DNA from: Hypholoma sublateritium FD-334 SS-4
Lineage: Eukaryota > Basidiomycota > Agaricomycetes > Agaricales > Strophariaceae
Assembly (NCBI GenBank): GCA_000827495.1
Contig: KN817564.1
Coordinates: 1-64,000 of the forward strand
DNA length: 64,000 nucleotides
Direction: 5' to 3'
The notes under the pieces were generated by a model, which saw only the letters and a program-made list of their open reading frames with translations, made no database searches and was not told the DNA's origin. The translations under genes were made by a program, and so were the position numbers. Of this stretch, positions 34,480 to 50,652 are shown piece by piece; the stretch's first letter is position 1, and every line of letters starts with the position of its first letter.

Positions 34480-37436
34480 CGCGCTCTCCTCCGCAGCGTG
34501 CGTTATTGAACATTTCTATCCATACGGACCCCTGTATCTACGGCTGGATACCCGTCATTCCTTCGTCATCTGGCATAATCATTTGCATCCACCCCTTCCA
34601 ACATATAGCGGACACTAAATTTCATGCCACATACTCATACTCACTCCCCCGAGTCTCAACATCCCCCAGTGCAGGCCGAGATACCCGCTGCCCCAGTGCG
34701 CGCCTCTGGCAGTTGGAGCACTTGTGTATTTTTTGGACACTTTTGTGGCACGTTCATAATAACAATAGCCCCTTACTGTATGCATTATACATCCTGGCGA
34801 CTGCGCGGCCGTGCAGCCCTCTGATCCTGTCGAGGTATCGAGGCGGGGCATCTGGCGGTAGCAGTCTCGCTTCCCGAGCAATCACGGCAGCGTGCCACGG
34901 TACTAGGTTCGTCGAATGCGCGCTGAGAATTGTTTCAGGCGCCCCATCACAGCCGCGACGGGCGGTTAATGCACGGGCCGACGGGGCGCGGATAGCCAGT
35001 GGAAATAGCTGGCCGCTCCCGTGCGCCACATTGGGTCTATGTTTCGAGAAACATTAATGCGGCCACATGGCCTGCCCAGCGGGCGCGCGAATCGAACGCA
35101 ATCGACGATCAGCGACGCGCGAATCAAGATCCCGTAGTGCATCTGGATCGGGCGCTGATTAATGCGGGCACCACGCAGGAAAGGGGGCGCATCGTGCATT
35201 CGCACCGTGCGCATTGCGATTACATGCGTACGTACTGGCTGCTGATGCGTAGGAGGCTGGGGCAGCGGCTCGCGCGCGGCGCTGTTCTGCCGGGCCAATG
35301 CCATAATGCAGTGGGAACGCGGCGGCGCTATATATAGCGCGGCCATCTGCAGCAGCTGCGCGCGGTGTCGTGCGCAGGTGCGCCGCGCAAACATAGCGCG
35401 CTGGATTCCCATGGGCGGGCGGCGCAGGCCTCTGCGCTGCGCGGGGGCTGGTGCGCGCGGGGGTGGCGTGAGCGTTAGAGAGGGAGGCAGCAGCGGCGGG
35501 CGGCGCTCGCGCCGCGAGTCGGCGATAGATATTAGATACGCTGCGCCGTCAGGACCTATCCGGCGAGAAGACCAGCGCCGCATGCCGGACGTCCCAGCAT
35601 GGCGCCCTTCTGCATCTGTCTGCCCATGGATATGTATGCCAACGATAAGACGGAACCCGCGCGATATACCTGGCCAATGGGGGCCGCGCTCCCACTGCAC
35701 TGCACCGCTGCAGCCCGGCAGGCACGCGCGCCCTCGAGCGTGGTACTGCAACTTTGTTTGCTGATCCACGCAGCGTAATCTATCTCCGGCGCGGACTGCT
35801 GTGAGTGATTGATTTGACAGGCGATGACGCCGAGGCACACCGTACCTAGCCTTAGCCTACCTCGGGCGGGCGCTGCGCGCGCACGGTATGACGCCTGCAT
35901 TTGGCGATTTTGGGACGGGTGTGTACGCAGCGGCGCATGACGTCTGCTCTGCGGTGGGCAGCAGCCTATAGCGCCCAACGCCGGGTACTTATTTAATACA
36001 GTCTGCCAGTGATCGCGCTGCCTCGGGTACGGACGGCGCGCCTGTGGCAGCAGGCGACTACTGGCGCCGCGCTCAGGGATTTAGGCTCGCCGTGCGCCGA
36101 CGGGTGCGCCACGGTGATCTCCTAAGGACGCAGTAGCGCACCGATCGATGAGATTCGCTAAGATAATGCATCGATATGTTGTGCAGCTGGGAAGCCCCGG
36201 TGCGGGTGTGCCTTGGGCCGCGGACGCGCCAGATCTCTCTCAGCGCACTCGGTGGTGGGCGCGCCAATGGCGCGCGGGCCCACCGCGAAAGCCTATCGAC
36301 CTGACGACGCGCCACTCGTCTGATAGATGGTGGGCGTGCGTATTTCGTCGCCTCGCGCGGCGCGGGACGCCGATCCCGTGGCGCGCCCCGCGCGGCTGCT
36401 GCAAAGACGCTGGTCGGCGCCCCGCCTAGCGGAGCGAGACGGCGGCACCGCAGCGCGTATATCGCGTCGGCTGCGAAGGGCGCCGTTATGCGATAGGCGC
36501 CGCTCCATGGCCCGCGCGGTGTGCAGCGCACGCGGCACGGCGCCTTCTTAGAGTTCTTGTCAACAGTGCAGCATTTTACACAGTGTCGATCACAGCGGAC
36601 GCGAAAACAGCGACGGCCGCATGCGTGTACACAGAAGCCTGCACATCTCAGAAGCCTGAAAATCTGGGGTGTGTCGATGAGGGTACTTGCTCGCCCTGGG
36701 CGGGAGGGGGTCGGAGAGATCTATTCCCGTCAATGACGCACTGCAAGTGATTGGACAGATCGGCTGTCGGTGACGTCCAACCTACGTACAGAGCAATGCG
36801 AAGAATCACAATCGGCTGTGCGAGCTTGGTGTGTCCTAGGGTCCCTGTTTGGATTTTATAGGTGCTGTTGCATTGCAAGATGGCGGGTACACAGCAAGCA
36901 CTGCTCAAGCGCCCAATGATCGATCCCTTGAGTGCGCATCATTGTGCACCACCAAACAAGTACAAGCAGGCTCACACAAGGTGTGCGTGCGCATCAAATT
37001 CTATCACTCCTCCGCAAGGCCGAGGATCATCGGCCAGGATCCGGACAGCTCGCTCTAGAGTTTTGACAAAAGCTTGAATAGAGATGTCTGTCGCTATTGA
37101 TTGTCTATTTATTTCCGGGTCTTCTCTCTCATCTTCAACTTTTATTGATATATTTATTCGCCCCTTCTACAAGTCCCATTCATTAGACCAAAACCATCCT
37201 TTGAGAACGGTAGAACCTGGGAAGGCGGCTTCAGTTGGCCGCCCGGGCCCGCCCCGGCCCTGCTAAGTAAGTGCGTTCCCGAATAACTATTTATTTTAGT
37301 CCGTTTACAACGTAGCCAAAGAATCCATTTATAGCGCCTTTGCTGTACTTGCCCAAGTACGGTCAATCTTCCCCCCTTCAGCGCTTCAGTCCGTATACAG
37401 CGTTCTTAGGAGGCAATTTTGTGATATCGCTGCAGC
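34480..37436. other. 3-kb region without a recognisable gene; GC- and CpG-rich core
   Basis: From about 34.85 to 36.55 kb the sequence is dense in GCGC, CGCG and GGCGC words, and the many overlapping open frames (up to 290 codons on the minus strand) are explained by low stop-codon density. Their translations are Arg/Ala/Pro-rich with no domain character and no consistent splice chain. The flanks (34480-34850 and 36550-37436) have ordinary composition. It could be a regulatory region, a non-coding RNA locus or a decayed repeat. Confidence 0.5.
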
Positions 37437-37994
37437 ATGGAGCCAGCGACTACGACGAAAATTCAAGTCAAGGTCTTAGACTCTGGCGACCCTTCTCAGC
37501 CAACTCTTGTACTGCAAGTAACTCAAATGGTAGATACTTACATGCTCTGGATCGGCGCGGCGGATAGCAACAGCAATATCGGCAACGGCGAAAATGCGGT
37601 CCTTAACGGAAGTCTGTGCAAGGACTGGGCTTGTGCTATGCCCCCTCGAGCTGTATGTTGTGGTGTTTCATGTGCAATCAGACGGAAACCGCGAACTAAA
37701 GTACTCCGAACCTGCCAGCCAGGAGAAAATTCCGCAGCAACGTCGTTATTTCGATCGTCAAGCTCTGATATTGCATTATCAATGGCCCAGCGTTTAGGTA
37801 ATGCTGGAATGCAAATTGCTGCAAAATGAGGTCCTCATGGTTATCCTGTAGCGAAGCGCTTTAAGAAGCAGGTCTTTTTGTCTGTGGACATTCCTTCCGG
37901 GTTTTCATCGCTTGGTGGCGGACAAAAGCTGGCGTTCGACGCTGAAAAAGGTATTGTTGCAGCGTTGAAAGAGATAGAGGCCGCGACGATATGA
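37437..37994 (+). CDS. PSMG4-like proteasome assembly chaperone
   Basis: Exons 37437-37652, 37719-37797 and 37852-37994 encode 145 aa. Conserved features are LQVTQMVDTYMLWIGAAD, LCKDWACAMPPRA, TSLFRSSSSDIALSMAQRLAKRFKKQVFLSVDIP and a C-terminal helix EKGIVAALKEIEAATI. This follows the PSMG4/PAC4 (Poc4-type) pattern; such proteins pair with a PSMG3-type partner to assemble the proteasome alpha ring. Length matches the family (about 120-150 aa). All intron phases agree. The gene stands alone at the right border of the GC-rich gap. Confidence 0.78.
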
Positions 37995-38403
37995 GGAAGT
38001 GTCGCTGAACGACAAGGAAATATTCAATAGCCTATTTTTGTATGCGTCACATGAGGTTGTCGTCGCAGATAATCGATGAGCCCAGCTGGCATACAATGGA
38101 CTAGACACAGGCAGAAGTTGAATGGCAACGGGCGGGGATTCTGGCTGCTGGCTGGGCGGAGAATCAGCTGTGAGATTGTTCAGGAGAGGGAGTGATATCG
38201 ATTAGAACCGCGGCCCTTATTATTGACACAGCTCTTGACCGCCATCTGCCAAATTGAATCGGAGAGTGCCCTGAGCGCAACCACGACCTTCTCCTTCGTA
38301 CCCTTATCAGTGTGCGTGCAGCGGCGCAACGTCTGCCGGTGAGGAGAGACACCTGATTCAGCACAACAAACAGCATCAGCAAGTGTTGCAGCGGCTCAGA
38401 AAC
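37995..38403. other. Upstream region and likely 5' leader of YAK1
   Basis: 409 bp with no open frame of note. The last 60 bp before the ATG at 38404 are rich in CA/AG words (CAGCACAACAAACAGCATCAG), a leader-like composition. Confidence 0.4.
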
Positions 38404-42563
<4,160 letters not shown>

Positions 42564-42855
42564 TCTGTGACTTCCAAAATAAACATCTCGCGCTCAACCT
42601 CCTCGACTCCATCCTCTATTGCCCTCGATCCGATTCTTGCTCGTGATACGTTTGCACCTTGTCCGCCCCGTCTCTATGCCCGGCTTACATGTGTTTCCAC
42701 TTTCATCTATCTGACTTTCCTCACCAACTGCGCGATGGATTATCACATTGTACAAATTCATGTTTGATGTCATTCCTTTCCGTTGCACGCTATTTCTACT
42801 CTCTTCTATATATCCGTTGATCGACGATAAATGCATGGATATCGGTACTCCGGGT
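42564..42855. other. Convergent 3' spacer between YAK1 and the phosphatase gene
   Basis: 292 bp of T/C-rich sequence; nothing else seen. Confidence 0.4.
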
Positions 42856-43899
42856 TCATAGCGCAGCAAAATATTCCTCAAGCTCCCAAGCGCCTCCCCA
42901 GTATTTGACGTTGCATTTGAGGCCTGCGGAGGCCCCTTCTTTCTCAATCCTCTTCTGCAATCCGCGATATGTCCTGCAAAAAATAGTGTCCTGGCTGACA
43001 CGGGGTTCAGTGATTGTACCCGCATTGCTAATAATTATAATCACCTTCTCAACCGCAAAATGGGGCAGAAATCATTGCTTCCGTCGCCGACGTACGCAAT
43101 GTGGTCGAAGCTGATCCCTTTGCGGGAAAGGAAGGCATCCAGCTCTTCGCCTGAGATTATATATTTTAATATCAATGCCAGCACATTTCGTAGAGCCCAT
43201 ACCTTTGCACATGTTGGGACTGCAACCGACGTGGCAGCTGTGTTGCGGGCCATCCGGGTCGACTCTGCGCTTGAGATTGAGCAGCCCTGAGGGGTCCCAT
43301 TCTGCGGGGTTGGTAATGATTTCGTCGAAGAGATCTTCAAGCTTTTTGTGCTATGTCCTTTTGCATGAGTTCGTGGTATATTTCGAATATTTATAGGAGG
43401 TTCACCTTCAAGATTGTAGAGATGAAAGTTGAATTGGAGTTGGAGAGGCACAGGAATGTGGTTCCGCCTCTTGCTTTGAGGGATGTGACTGCTCTAGTCA
43501 TGGCCGGATGCTAAACTCTGTATGAGCTATTGAATAGCGTAGCATCGCAGATTTGAATTTACTGACGAAAGGCATGATTTCGAGGGCATGGGTGATCTGC
43601 TCCTTGGTTATTGATCGCGCATGTGCTTCGCGCAACGATTGGGCTCTTGGGGAATATAAATGAGGGCACTTCAACAAGCTCATCCGTATGTTACCTACAT
43701 CAGGTCAGTCCACTGAATTTCCTCCTTCAAAGTTTTCATCTTTCGACGGATGTCGGGAGCGAGGACCTCGAAGATCCATCGGTCTGTGTCCTGATCTGCC
43801 AGAGACCTAGAGATGCGATAATTAGGCGCGTCAATGGAGACTACAGGTCGTTCACCAGTCAAAATCGAATACGACGAGCTGCTTCTTTGGTTGGGTCAT
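42856..43899 (-). CDS. PHOSPHO-type HAD phosphatase
   Basis: Seven exons (43899-43856, 43806-43699, 43645-43567, 43510-43406, 43341-43203, 43150-43045, 42994-42856) give 239 aa. The HAD nucleophile motif is VVFDFDWSLADQDTDRW, with intron 1 inside its Trp codon. Motif II lies in FLCLSNSNSTFIS, a DEIITNPAEWDPSGLL block follows, and motif IV is IAYVGDGSNDFCP. Two Cys-containing segments (HSCHVGCSPNMCKG) match the metal-binding-like region of PHOSPHO1/PHOSPHO2 relatives. Animal PHOSPHO1 acts on phosphocholine and phosphoethanolamine, PHOSPHO2 on pyridoxal phosphate; the substrate here is not predictable. Length fits the family. It is head to head with TFB1 over 114 bp. Confidence 0.88.
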
Positions 43900-44013
43900 G
43901 GTTGTCGCGAAGAGAAAACTCTTTCGAGATTAGATTGGTCCGGGCCGAGAGGACGGAAGAGGTGATTACATAAGGTATAAGCAGAATTGTTTGTGGCGGA
44001 ATTAACGTTGGTT
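43900..44013. promoter_or_regulatory. Compact divergent promoter of the phosphatase and TFB1 genes
   Basis: The start codons are only 114 bp apart, the tightest head-to-head pair in the window. No TATA box is apparent. Confidence 0.45.
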
Positions 44014-46418
44014 ATGCCTACCACGGTGTGTACAGCGAAGGCGTCTTGCAAGAAATTGCCAGGCCTGCTAGAGCTCACAGACACACATCTGCAATGGACC
44101 CAGGACGGGAAGAAGGCTCCCTCCATCCGCGTCGCATACGCTGAGGCGGCATGTTAGTTGGTTCTTTGTCCTACCTTGTCCCTGCTGTATGTGCCAGTGA
44201 CTCACAAATAATGCAGCTCTTTTTTGTAGTAAGGAGGGCGCGGCGCAGGTCAGGCTAAAGGTTTCTCTTGTCGGCGATGATACGGGCCACAATTTCACTT
44301 TCACTGCCCCGCCGCCCACAGCGGGGAGCGAGCGCGAAGTTTTCAAGCAGGAGCTCACGATGATTATAAGTCGCAATAGAAGCATGGCTGGACATATCCC
44401 CACACCCATTGCGCCATTAATCATTCCAAGCAACAGTTTACCTATTTCCGCCGCCTCGACGCCAGGGGGAACGACCCCAGGGGGAGCAGCGCCGAGGCCC
44501 GCCGCCACTGCATTGCGCCCTTCCATTTCTAGAGCCACGTCTGTCGCCACCGAGAGACGGGGGACCCCTGTCATAGCAGGGACGGATCCTGCCAGCGAAT
44601 TTCGCCTCCGCAAGAAAGTCCTTATGAGCAATCCTGAGCTGTTGACATTGCACAGAGATCTTGTGATGACCGGCCAAATTACTGAGGCGGAGTTCTGGGA
44701 CGGCCGAGAGGTGTGCCCTCTTTTTCACTTATTACCGCCCTCTGCTAACGCGCATCGCAGCATCTCATACTTTCTGAGGCGGCTTCTGAGTCTCAGAAGA
44801 AAGGCAAATCTGGTCAATTGGTCGATCCTCGTCCGGAGGCCGTTGAAGGCGGGGAAATCAAGATTAGAATCACCCCTCAACTCGTCCACGATATCTTTGA
44901 CGAATACCCTATCGTAGCTAAGGCCTACGGTGACAATGTACCTAATAAAGTACGAGCTCCCATAAATTTTGGCCTGCACACCCCGTTGAACTGTGGCGTG
45001 AAAGCTCTCAGAAGAACAGTTTTGGAAACGCTACTTTCAATCAAAGCTTTTCAACGCTCATCGCGCGTCTATCCGTTCATCTGCCGCCCAGCATGTCGTT
45101 AAAGAAGATCCTATATTTGATAAGTATCTGGAAAGAGATGACGATGGTATGTGTCTTTTTCATCGACGCACCATACCGCGCCGACGTCGATTGCTTTACC
45201 AGAGCTAGAACCAAGGCGGCCTCGAAATGAACATGTCGAAGTATTCGTCGACCTCGCAGCGACGTTAGAAGATCACGACGAGGTAGCTCCATGTTCATTC
45301 CTCACCCAAGGTCATACTCAGTGCCGGTTTTAGATTGGGAATGAAAAAGACGTTACCATGCGAGCAGGAAGGCAAAAGGCAGCTTTACCACTCATCCGAA
45401 AGTTCAACGAACATTCCGAGAGACTGCTCAACTCTGCCTTGTTTGTGGCTAAATCGTTTACTTCAGATCGCTGATCTAACCGCGCAATCACAGGGGAGAA
45501 GTCCCACCCGCAAAGCGACGCCGATTGGATCATGGCGATGTGAGACAATCCCCTTCTTTCGCAAGGTACTTCCTCTGAATTATACCCAGGACAATCCTTA
45601 TTCGCAAATCGATATCGACGATCTACACGATGCAGAATCTTCCGCCGGAATTATTCTCGATATGCAAGATAGGCAGCGGTATTTTGAAGGCCGGATGACT
45701 AACGGAAACCAAGAGTCCGCAGAGCCCGTATGTTATTGGACCGCCAACCGCATGCACCCTAAGTACTAATTCACACGCGCAGAAGGTAGACCCAGCGACT
45801 GTGATACGGGAAACAAAGGCGAGCCTGCAAAATTGGGAAAGTCGTATGTTCCAGGTATGCGCTATCGGACCTTCTCGAAAATGTGCATTGTGCTAACGCT
45901 TATCATCATTGTAGCTTAAGATTGAACGTAAGGCCGGGGACGCCGCGTTGATCTCAATGACACAAAATGTTGCCACCCGGTTGGATGTGAAGTCCAAGAA
46001 AAGTCAGTCATTCCTCCTTTAGTTACCAACAGTCACTCAACGGCCACAGATGAAATCCCGGATGGATTATTCAGACAAATGACCACATGCCAGACCGCTG
46101 CCAACGAATTTCTTCGACAATTCTGGCTGGCAACATACCCCCCTCTTGGCGATTTTGAAACCTCGGCGTCTCCAACGCCAGCCCAACGAGCTATTAAAGC
46201 TGCGAAAATGATCAGCTATATATCCAAGACTGAAGAAAAAGTACATGCATTGGTGCAGACTGCCGCAAATCATGGCATCGACCCCACGCGGGTGGAAATA
46301 GTAAGTTTCCTCCATTATATGGATAAGATCACTGCTCATGCTGGGCACTCAGGCAATGAAGCCTGTCGTCAACGCGTCGAATCAAGCGCTCTCGTTCTAT
46401 CGCAAGAAAAAGCCCTAA
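44014..46418 (+). CDS. TFB1: TFIIH core subunit TFB1 / p62
   Basis: Twelve exons (44014-44152, 44217-44710, 44761-44949, 45005-45146, 45203-45282, 45334-45440, 45494-45539, 45590-45727, 45783-45854, 45915-46002, 46050-46300, 46353-46418) give 603 aa. The N-terminal PH-like domain reads CKKLPGLLELTDTHLQWTQ and ends near FKQELTMII. BSD repeats follow (LLTLHRDLVMTGQITEAEFW and LSEEQFWKRYFQSKLFNAHR), then RKFNEHSERLLNSAL, YSQIDIDDLHD with MQDRQRYFEGRM, and the C-terminal ANEFLRQFWLA and AMKPVVNASNQALSFYRK helices. TFB1 belongs to TFIIH for transcription initiation and nucleotide excision repair; its PH domain binds acidic activators. A Ser/Thr/Pro/Gly linker separates PH and BSD. ATG 44014 starts directly at the PH domain. 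Confidence 0.93.
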
Positions 46419-46472
46419 GGACACTTTCGCCACCTTTTAAGTCATCAATCATTCATTATCCACAATGCATTC

Positions 46473-46548
46473 ATTACTGTATAAACTATCATGATCAGAT
46501 CCTGTACTATATTACTGTATAAACTATCATGATCAGATCCTGTACTAT
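46473..46548 (+). repeat. Perfect 38-bp tandem duplication in the TFB1/COY1 3' spacer
   Basis: The unit ATTACTGTATAAACTATC...TACTAT occurs at 46473-46510 and again, identical and abutting, at 46511-46548. It contains the palindrome ATGATCAG-like CTATCATGATCAG. It lies between the convergent stops of TFB1 (46418) and COY1 (46591), so it may fall in one or both 3' UTRs. Confidence 0.9.
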
Positions 46549-46590
46549 ACACTATAACTTAATAATACCCGCAGAATTACGGAGCCCCCC

Positions 46591-49407
46591 TCAAATATGG
46601 GGATTTGGCCGCTTCTGCAATTGTGTGTCAGTTGAACCTGTGCATTCATATGTGGTGTATAGCACCAGGAGATGCAAGGTAAGTGCATAGCAGATGAAGA
46701 ATGTCCGTGCTCTCCGATTTCCGAGCACAGAGCGCGTCAGAGCAAGTACACCACGTTCCACGGGATTGAGAGCTTGATACGCCCGTGTTGCTTCCTTTGG
46801 CTGGAATTAGTAAACAACCCTTGAATTAATATTTTTCAATGGCTTACCCGCCCGCGGAAAGCTTCGAAGGGGTTCATGGCCTCTTCATATCTTGCTTGGT
46901 ATTTACTCATATCATCCACGCGGCCGCTGGAAGGCGCTGGGAGCGGGTCAAGCTGTGTCACAGGCCGAGAGCCCGAGTCCTCTCGATAGCTCTGCATGTA
47001 TCTGACTTTCTCGTACAGCTTCAAATTGTCGGCTTGTAGCGTCTTGATCTCCGTGCGCAGCTCCGAGATGATCTGGAATTGTTTCCGCAGTTCCTGCATC
47101 CAGGATGAGTCGCGCGCGAATATAGCGAACCGAACTGACCCACCTCTTCGAGTTCTGCATTGCGTTGCCTGAAGCGATCACGTTGGCTCGTTACGATGGG
47201 CAGAATTGATGTATCAGCCGAGGATGTAAATGGTATGGGTGTCGACCGAGCGGGTGAGTCCTATATCAGCTGTCAAAAAAAATTGAGGAACGGATGAAAT
47301 CAATCGCACAGTTTTCTTTCCTATATCCAAACTTGAGAGGACGTCTTGATCCATTTCGCCCGAGGTCCGTGTACTGTTCTCCTTGTTGATGGACAACAGA
47401 TCGTTCTCGAGCTTCTCATTTAGTTCCTTCTGCTTGTCTAATTCTTTACTTGATGTTTCCAGCTGCTGGCGTTCGCTTCGTAACGAGTCTTCAAGCTCGG
47501 CGTGAAGAATCTAAACCAAACATGAGAAGTTGCAACAAATGACAAGGTTTTGCAGTGTTCACTCTTAGTTTAGTGAGTTCTTCTTGAAGGCGCTTATTCT
47601 TCGTAGAGAGCAGTGCCTCTAGTGACTTTCCCTCTCTAACATTGCTCTTGCCAGCGTTTGGGCTCGGAAGATACCAATCATTATCGTTATCCGTGGTGAG
47701 ATGGTCTTCATCGTCATCGTTGACATCGAAACCAGAAAATTCGACGTACTGCAATTATCTATTTGAGCATGGTGCACGAAAGTGTAAAACATAGCAACGC
47801 ACTTTCATGATATCAAGCTCTCTCTTGATTTCATCGTAGTCTTTCAGGTCCCTCAGTTTGCTCCTGAGCTGGTCCATTTCCGCATTCTGCAAACGAGATT
47901 ATGACAAGCACGACATGGACAAGATTAATTATTTCTGACCTTCCTTTGGAGTTCCTTTGACAGCTCCTCAGACTTTTTGTGGCCGAGGGCTTCAATTTCG
48001 GCTGTTCTCAGCTTCTGTGCCTCAACAGAACGCGAAAGCGTCTCCGTTTCCGTTTCTAAATCGGCAACCTGCTGTTCGAGATTCTTGACCCTGAAAAGAA
48101 GAATTTGAGCGCATCATTGAAGTTGTGCGAGACAAGAGCGTACCTCTCCGAGCTTTCTGTGCCACTACGCATCGTTTCAATTTCTGCACGGAGTATCTCC
48201 TACACAATAATCAGCGCGTCGAAGATAGCTCTAATGGCAGCGATGCTGACGTTGCGGTGTTCAAGAGCAACAATTCTACTGTTTGCGCGATCCAAATCGG
48301 CAACAATCATGTCGACTTCTGCGAGCTTCGAAACAACTTCTTGATCTGGGGGGAAATTAAGCGCCCGCAGTTCACTGTCAATGTAGCGACATACCCTGTC
48401 GTTGGCTGTGGTCGAACAGTTTGGCCTGATTGTTTTCGTTCGAAACACGTAGATCTCGCAGTTGGGTTTTGGTGAGAGAGAGCTGACGTTGCAAATCTTG
48501 TTCTCTACGTCAAGAATAAGACAAGACGCCCATGCATGACTTGGAGCTCTGTACCTGTCTTCATAATTTCGTAACTTCTCGTCATATGTTGCTGTCAGTT
48601 CGTTGGCCTTCTGGGAGACTTTATCTTGTATTAGCGAGTCCATCTATACGGCTTCCTCATTAAAACGCATCGAGACAATAGACACATGCCGCACCTTCTG
48701 TTCCAGTTGCTCTACTTTGGTCTCCAGCTTCTTCTTCGCGTTCTCGACGGAGCTGAAATCATTCACGCGTTTCTTCAGCTCTGCGTTTTCGACCTGTAGA
48801 CGTAGCAATTCTGCTTCATGCTCTATTGCCTCAGTGACTTTGACCGCTTGATCCTATATTTATACATGAGGTTATGTCGAGTTCGACAACGGGAGACATA
48901 CCACAGCAGCTTCAAGAAGAGGATATGGATCTGGGACCTCGGCCAGGACTTTGTAGACATGAAGGAATGCATTGTCTGATGCCTTGGAACGCTTGGTGAG
49001 GTTGTCAATTTGCGTCTGGTAGGCTAAAGAATGTTCATGTCAGTCACCAGAGTACGGAGCTATGCATATTTGTCGTACCCTTCAGTAGTCCTTTGAATGC
49101 ATCCAATTTCTCCTCGTCTGGGATTTTCTTGAATTCTGCGGGGGTAATGTTTGAACACATACTTAGCGTAATGCGGGTGGTCTGCCTACCTTTCGTCTTC
49201 TCTGCAAGGGCCTTGCGGCCGACAACGTTCTCCTTCTGATTATCAACTAGTTCAATGCCCTGCTTGTCCAATGTCTTCTGCAGTTCGCTGAGGTTGACAT
49301 CTACCACAGCAGTGCTCAGCATGCTCTTCCTTGACGAAGCAGAGGCCCAGATAATTACCTTTCCAGGTAGCCAAAGCTGCCGAGAAGTTGGTTTCGACTG
49401 AAGCCAT
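46591..49407 (-). CDS. COY1: Golgi coiled-coil membrane protein CASP / COY1
   Basis: Sixteen exons (49407-49359, 49300-49190, 49135-49079, 49023-48902, 48853-48695, 48643-48555, 48504-48395, 48345-48251, 48199-48144, 48090-47940, 47886-47803, 47748-47563, 47510-47310, 47260-47144, 47093-46848, 46800-46591) give 680 aa, essentially the size of yeast Coy1. The N terminus is FSAALATWKDVNLSELQKTLD; most of the protein is heptad-rich coiled coil. The C-terminal CASP signature is LPIVTSQRDRFRQRN and DNLKLYEKVRYMQSY, then ALNPVERGVLALTRSVLGNR and a tail-anchor helix TFFICYALTLHLLVLYTTY with a short luminal tail. CASP proteins sit in Golgi membranes and act in intra-Golgi transport. It is head to head with MRPS9. 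Confidence 0.93.
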
Positions 49408-49585
49408 ATTGGAGAAGAGATACTGCACAGAGCCGGTCAACGGGGTATAGTAGTAGTACTAATAGTGTTAGCAGTTAGCCTACACTCGAGTCTCGCCATG
49501 ATCGCGTCTGCAGCTGCCACGTGACAACTGCTTCGTTCTACTTTTTTTGAATTAGCACTCTCGTTGTTCCGGTCTGTCTGCGGGT
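49408..49585. promoter_or_regulatory. Divergent spacer between COY1 and MRPS9
   Basis: 178 bp between start codons. A TAGTAGTAGTACTAATAG run (49448-49465) lies near the COY1 side. Confidence 0.4.
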
Positions 49586-50652
49586 ATGAACTCCCTCATC
49601 CAGAACGCTCTCCGCACACCGCCGCGCGGCGCCTACGCCTGCGCGCGCTCGCTCACCACGACCGCCCGTCAGCAGGCAGAATATGTTAACCCCCGACTGT
49701 CAGGCCAGTCCAATCCCGAGGGACGGATCGAGCGCCCCAAGCCCATACCCACGTCGCCGAATTTCTACACGACGCGCGCCTTGTTCTACGACCAGCTGAC
49801 CCAACTCGAGAGGGCCGTCGGCCGTTCGGAGGCGTTCCTCCGCCACCACCACCTGCTCCCGCTCCCCGACTTTGCCAGGGCAAGCCTGCCTCCGCTCCAG
49901 CCCGTGTGGAAGGACCCGCTTGAGATGAGCAACGAATTCAAGACCAAATTGTCGACGCCGCGCTACCGCAAGGTTGTCAAGATCCTCAACCAACTCAACG
50001 ACTTCCAGCGGATAGCCAAGACCGGGGGGTGTCCCCAGCTCGAGGACCGGCTGCGCGCCATCCTCTCGATGTACGAGAGCAGCAAGAAGGAGGCGCTGCT
50101 GTCGCGCGGGAAGAGAAAGCCCGTCGTGCTCGACGAATACGGCCGCTCTTACACACTCGGAAAGCGAAAAACGAGTTCGGCGCGTGTGTGGATGATACCC
50201 GTGCAACAACCAGACGCCAGCCAGTCAGAAACGCCGGAGGCGCTTCTGTTGGGCACAGAAAAGCAGAATTTGCCTGTTACCACAACCACTATTCTCGTCA
50301 ACAACATGCCGTTGAATCAGTTCTTCCCCTTGCCCGCGGATCGTGAACGCATTACACGTCCATTAAAGGTTGCTGGCGCTCTCGGCAAATACAATGTTTT
50401 CGCGCTTGTACGTGGAGGTGGAACCACTGGACAGTCCGGGGCTCTTTTGCAAGGTATCGCGAAAGGTATTGTCGCCCACGATCCAGCATTGGAAACGATG
50501 TTCAGAAGAGGTGCGGGAGACTTGAACTTTTTCATTCTTTGGCTCACCATACATTCCCAGTTAAACTCACAAGACGTGATCCCCGTATGGTGGAGCGTAA
50601 GAAAACTGGTCTCGCCAAAGCACGCAAGAGGTATTCATGGGTCAAACGTTAA
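49586..50652 (+). CDS. MRPS9: Mitochondrial small-subunit ribosomal protein uS9m
   Basis: Exons 49586-50510 and 50561-50652 give 338 aa. An Arg/Ala-rich presequence ([30 protein letters not shown]) precedes a fungal-specific domain. The uS9 fold is in the last 130 aa: [58 protein letters not shown] and the C-terminal [26 protein letters not shown], whose basic tail reaches the decoding centre in bacterial S9. It acts in mitochondrial translation. The single intron near the 3' end is supported by frame. Confidence 0.93.

Noticed and set aside
34966..35838. 290-codon minus-strand open frame in the GC-rich gap
   Set aside because: Low stop density from GC-rich sequence explains it; the translation is Arg/Pro/Ala-rich without domain character and no splice chain extends it.
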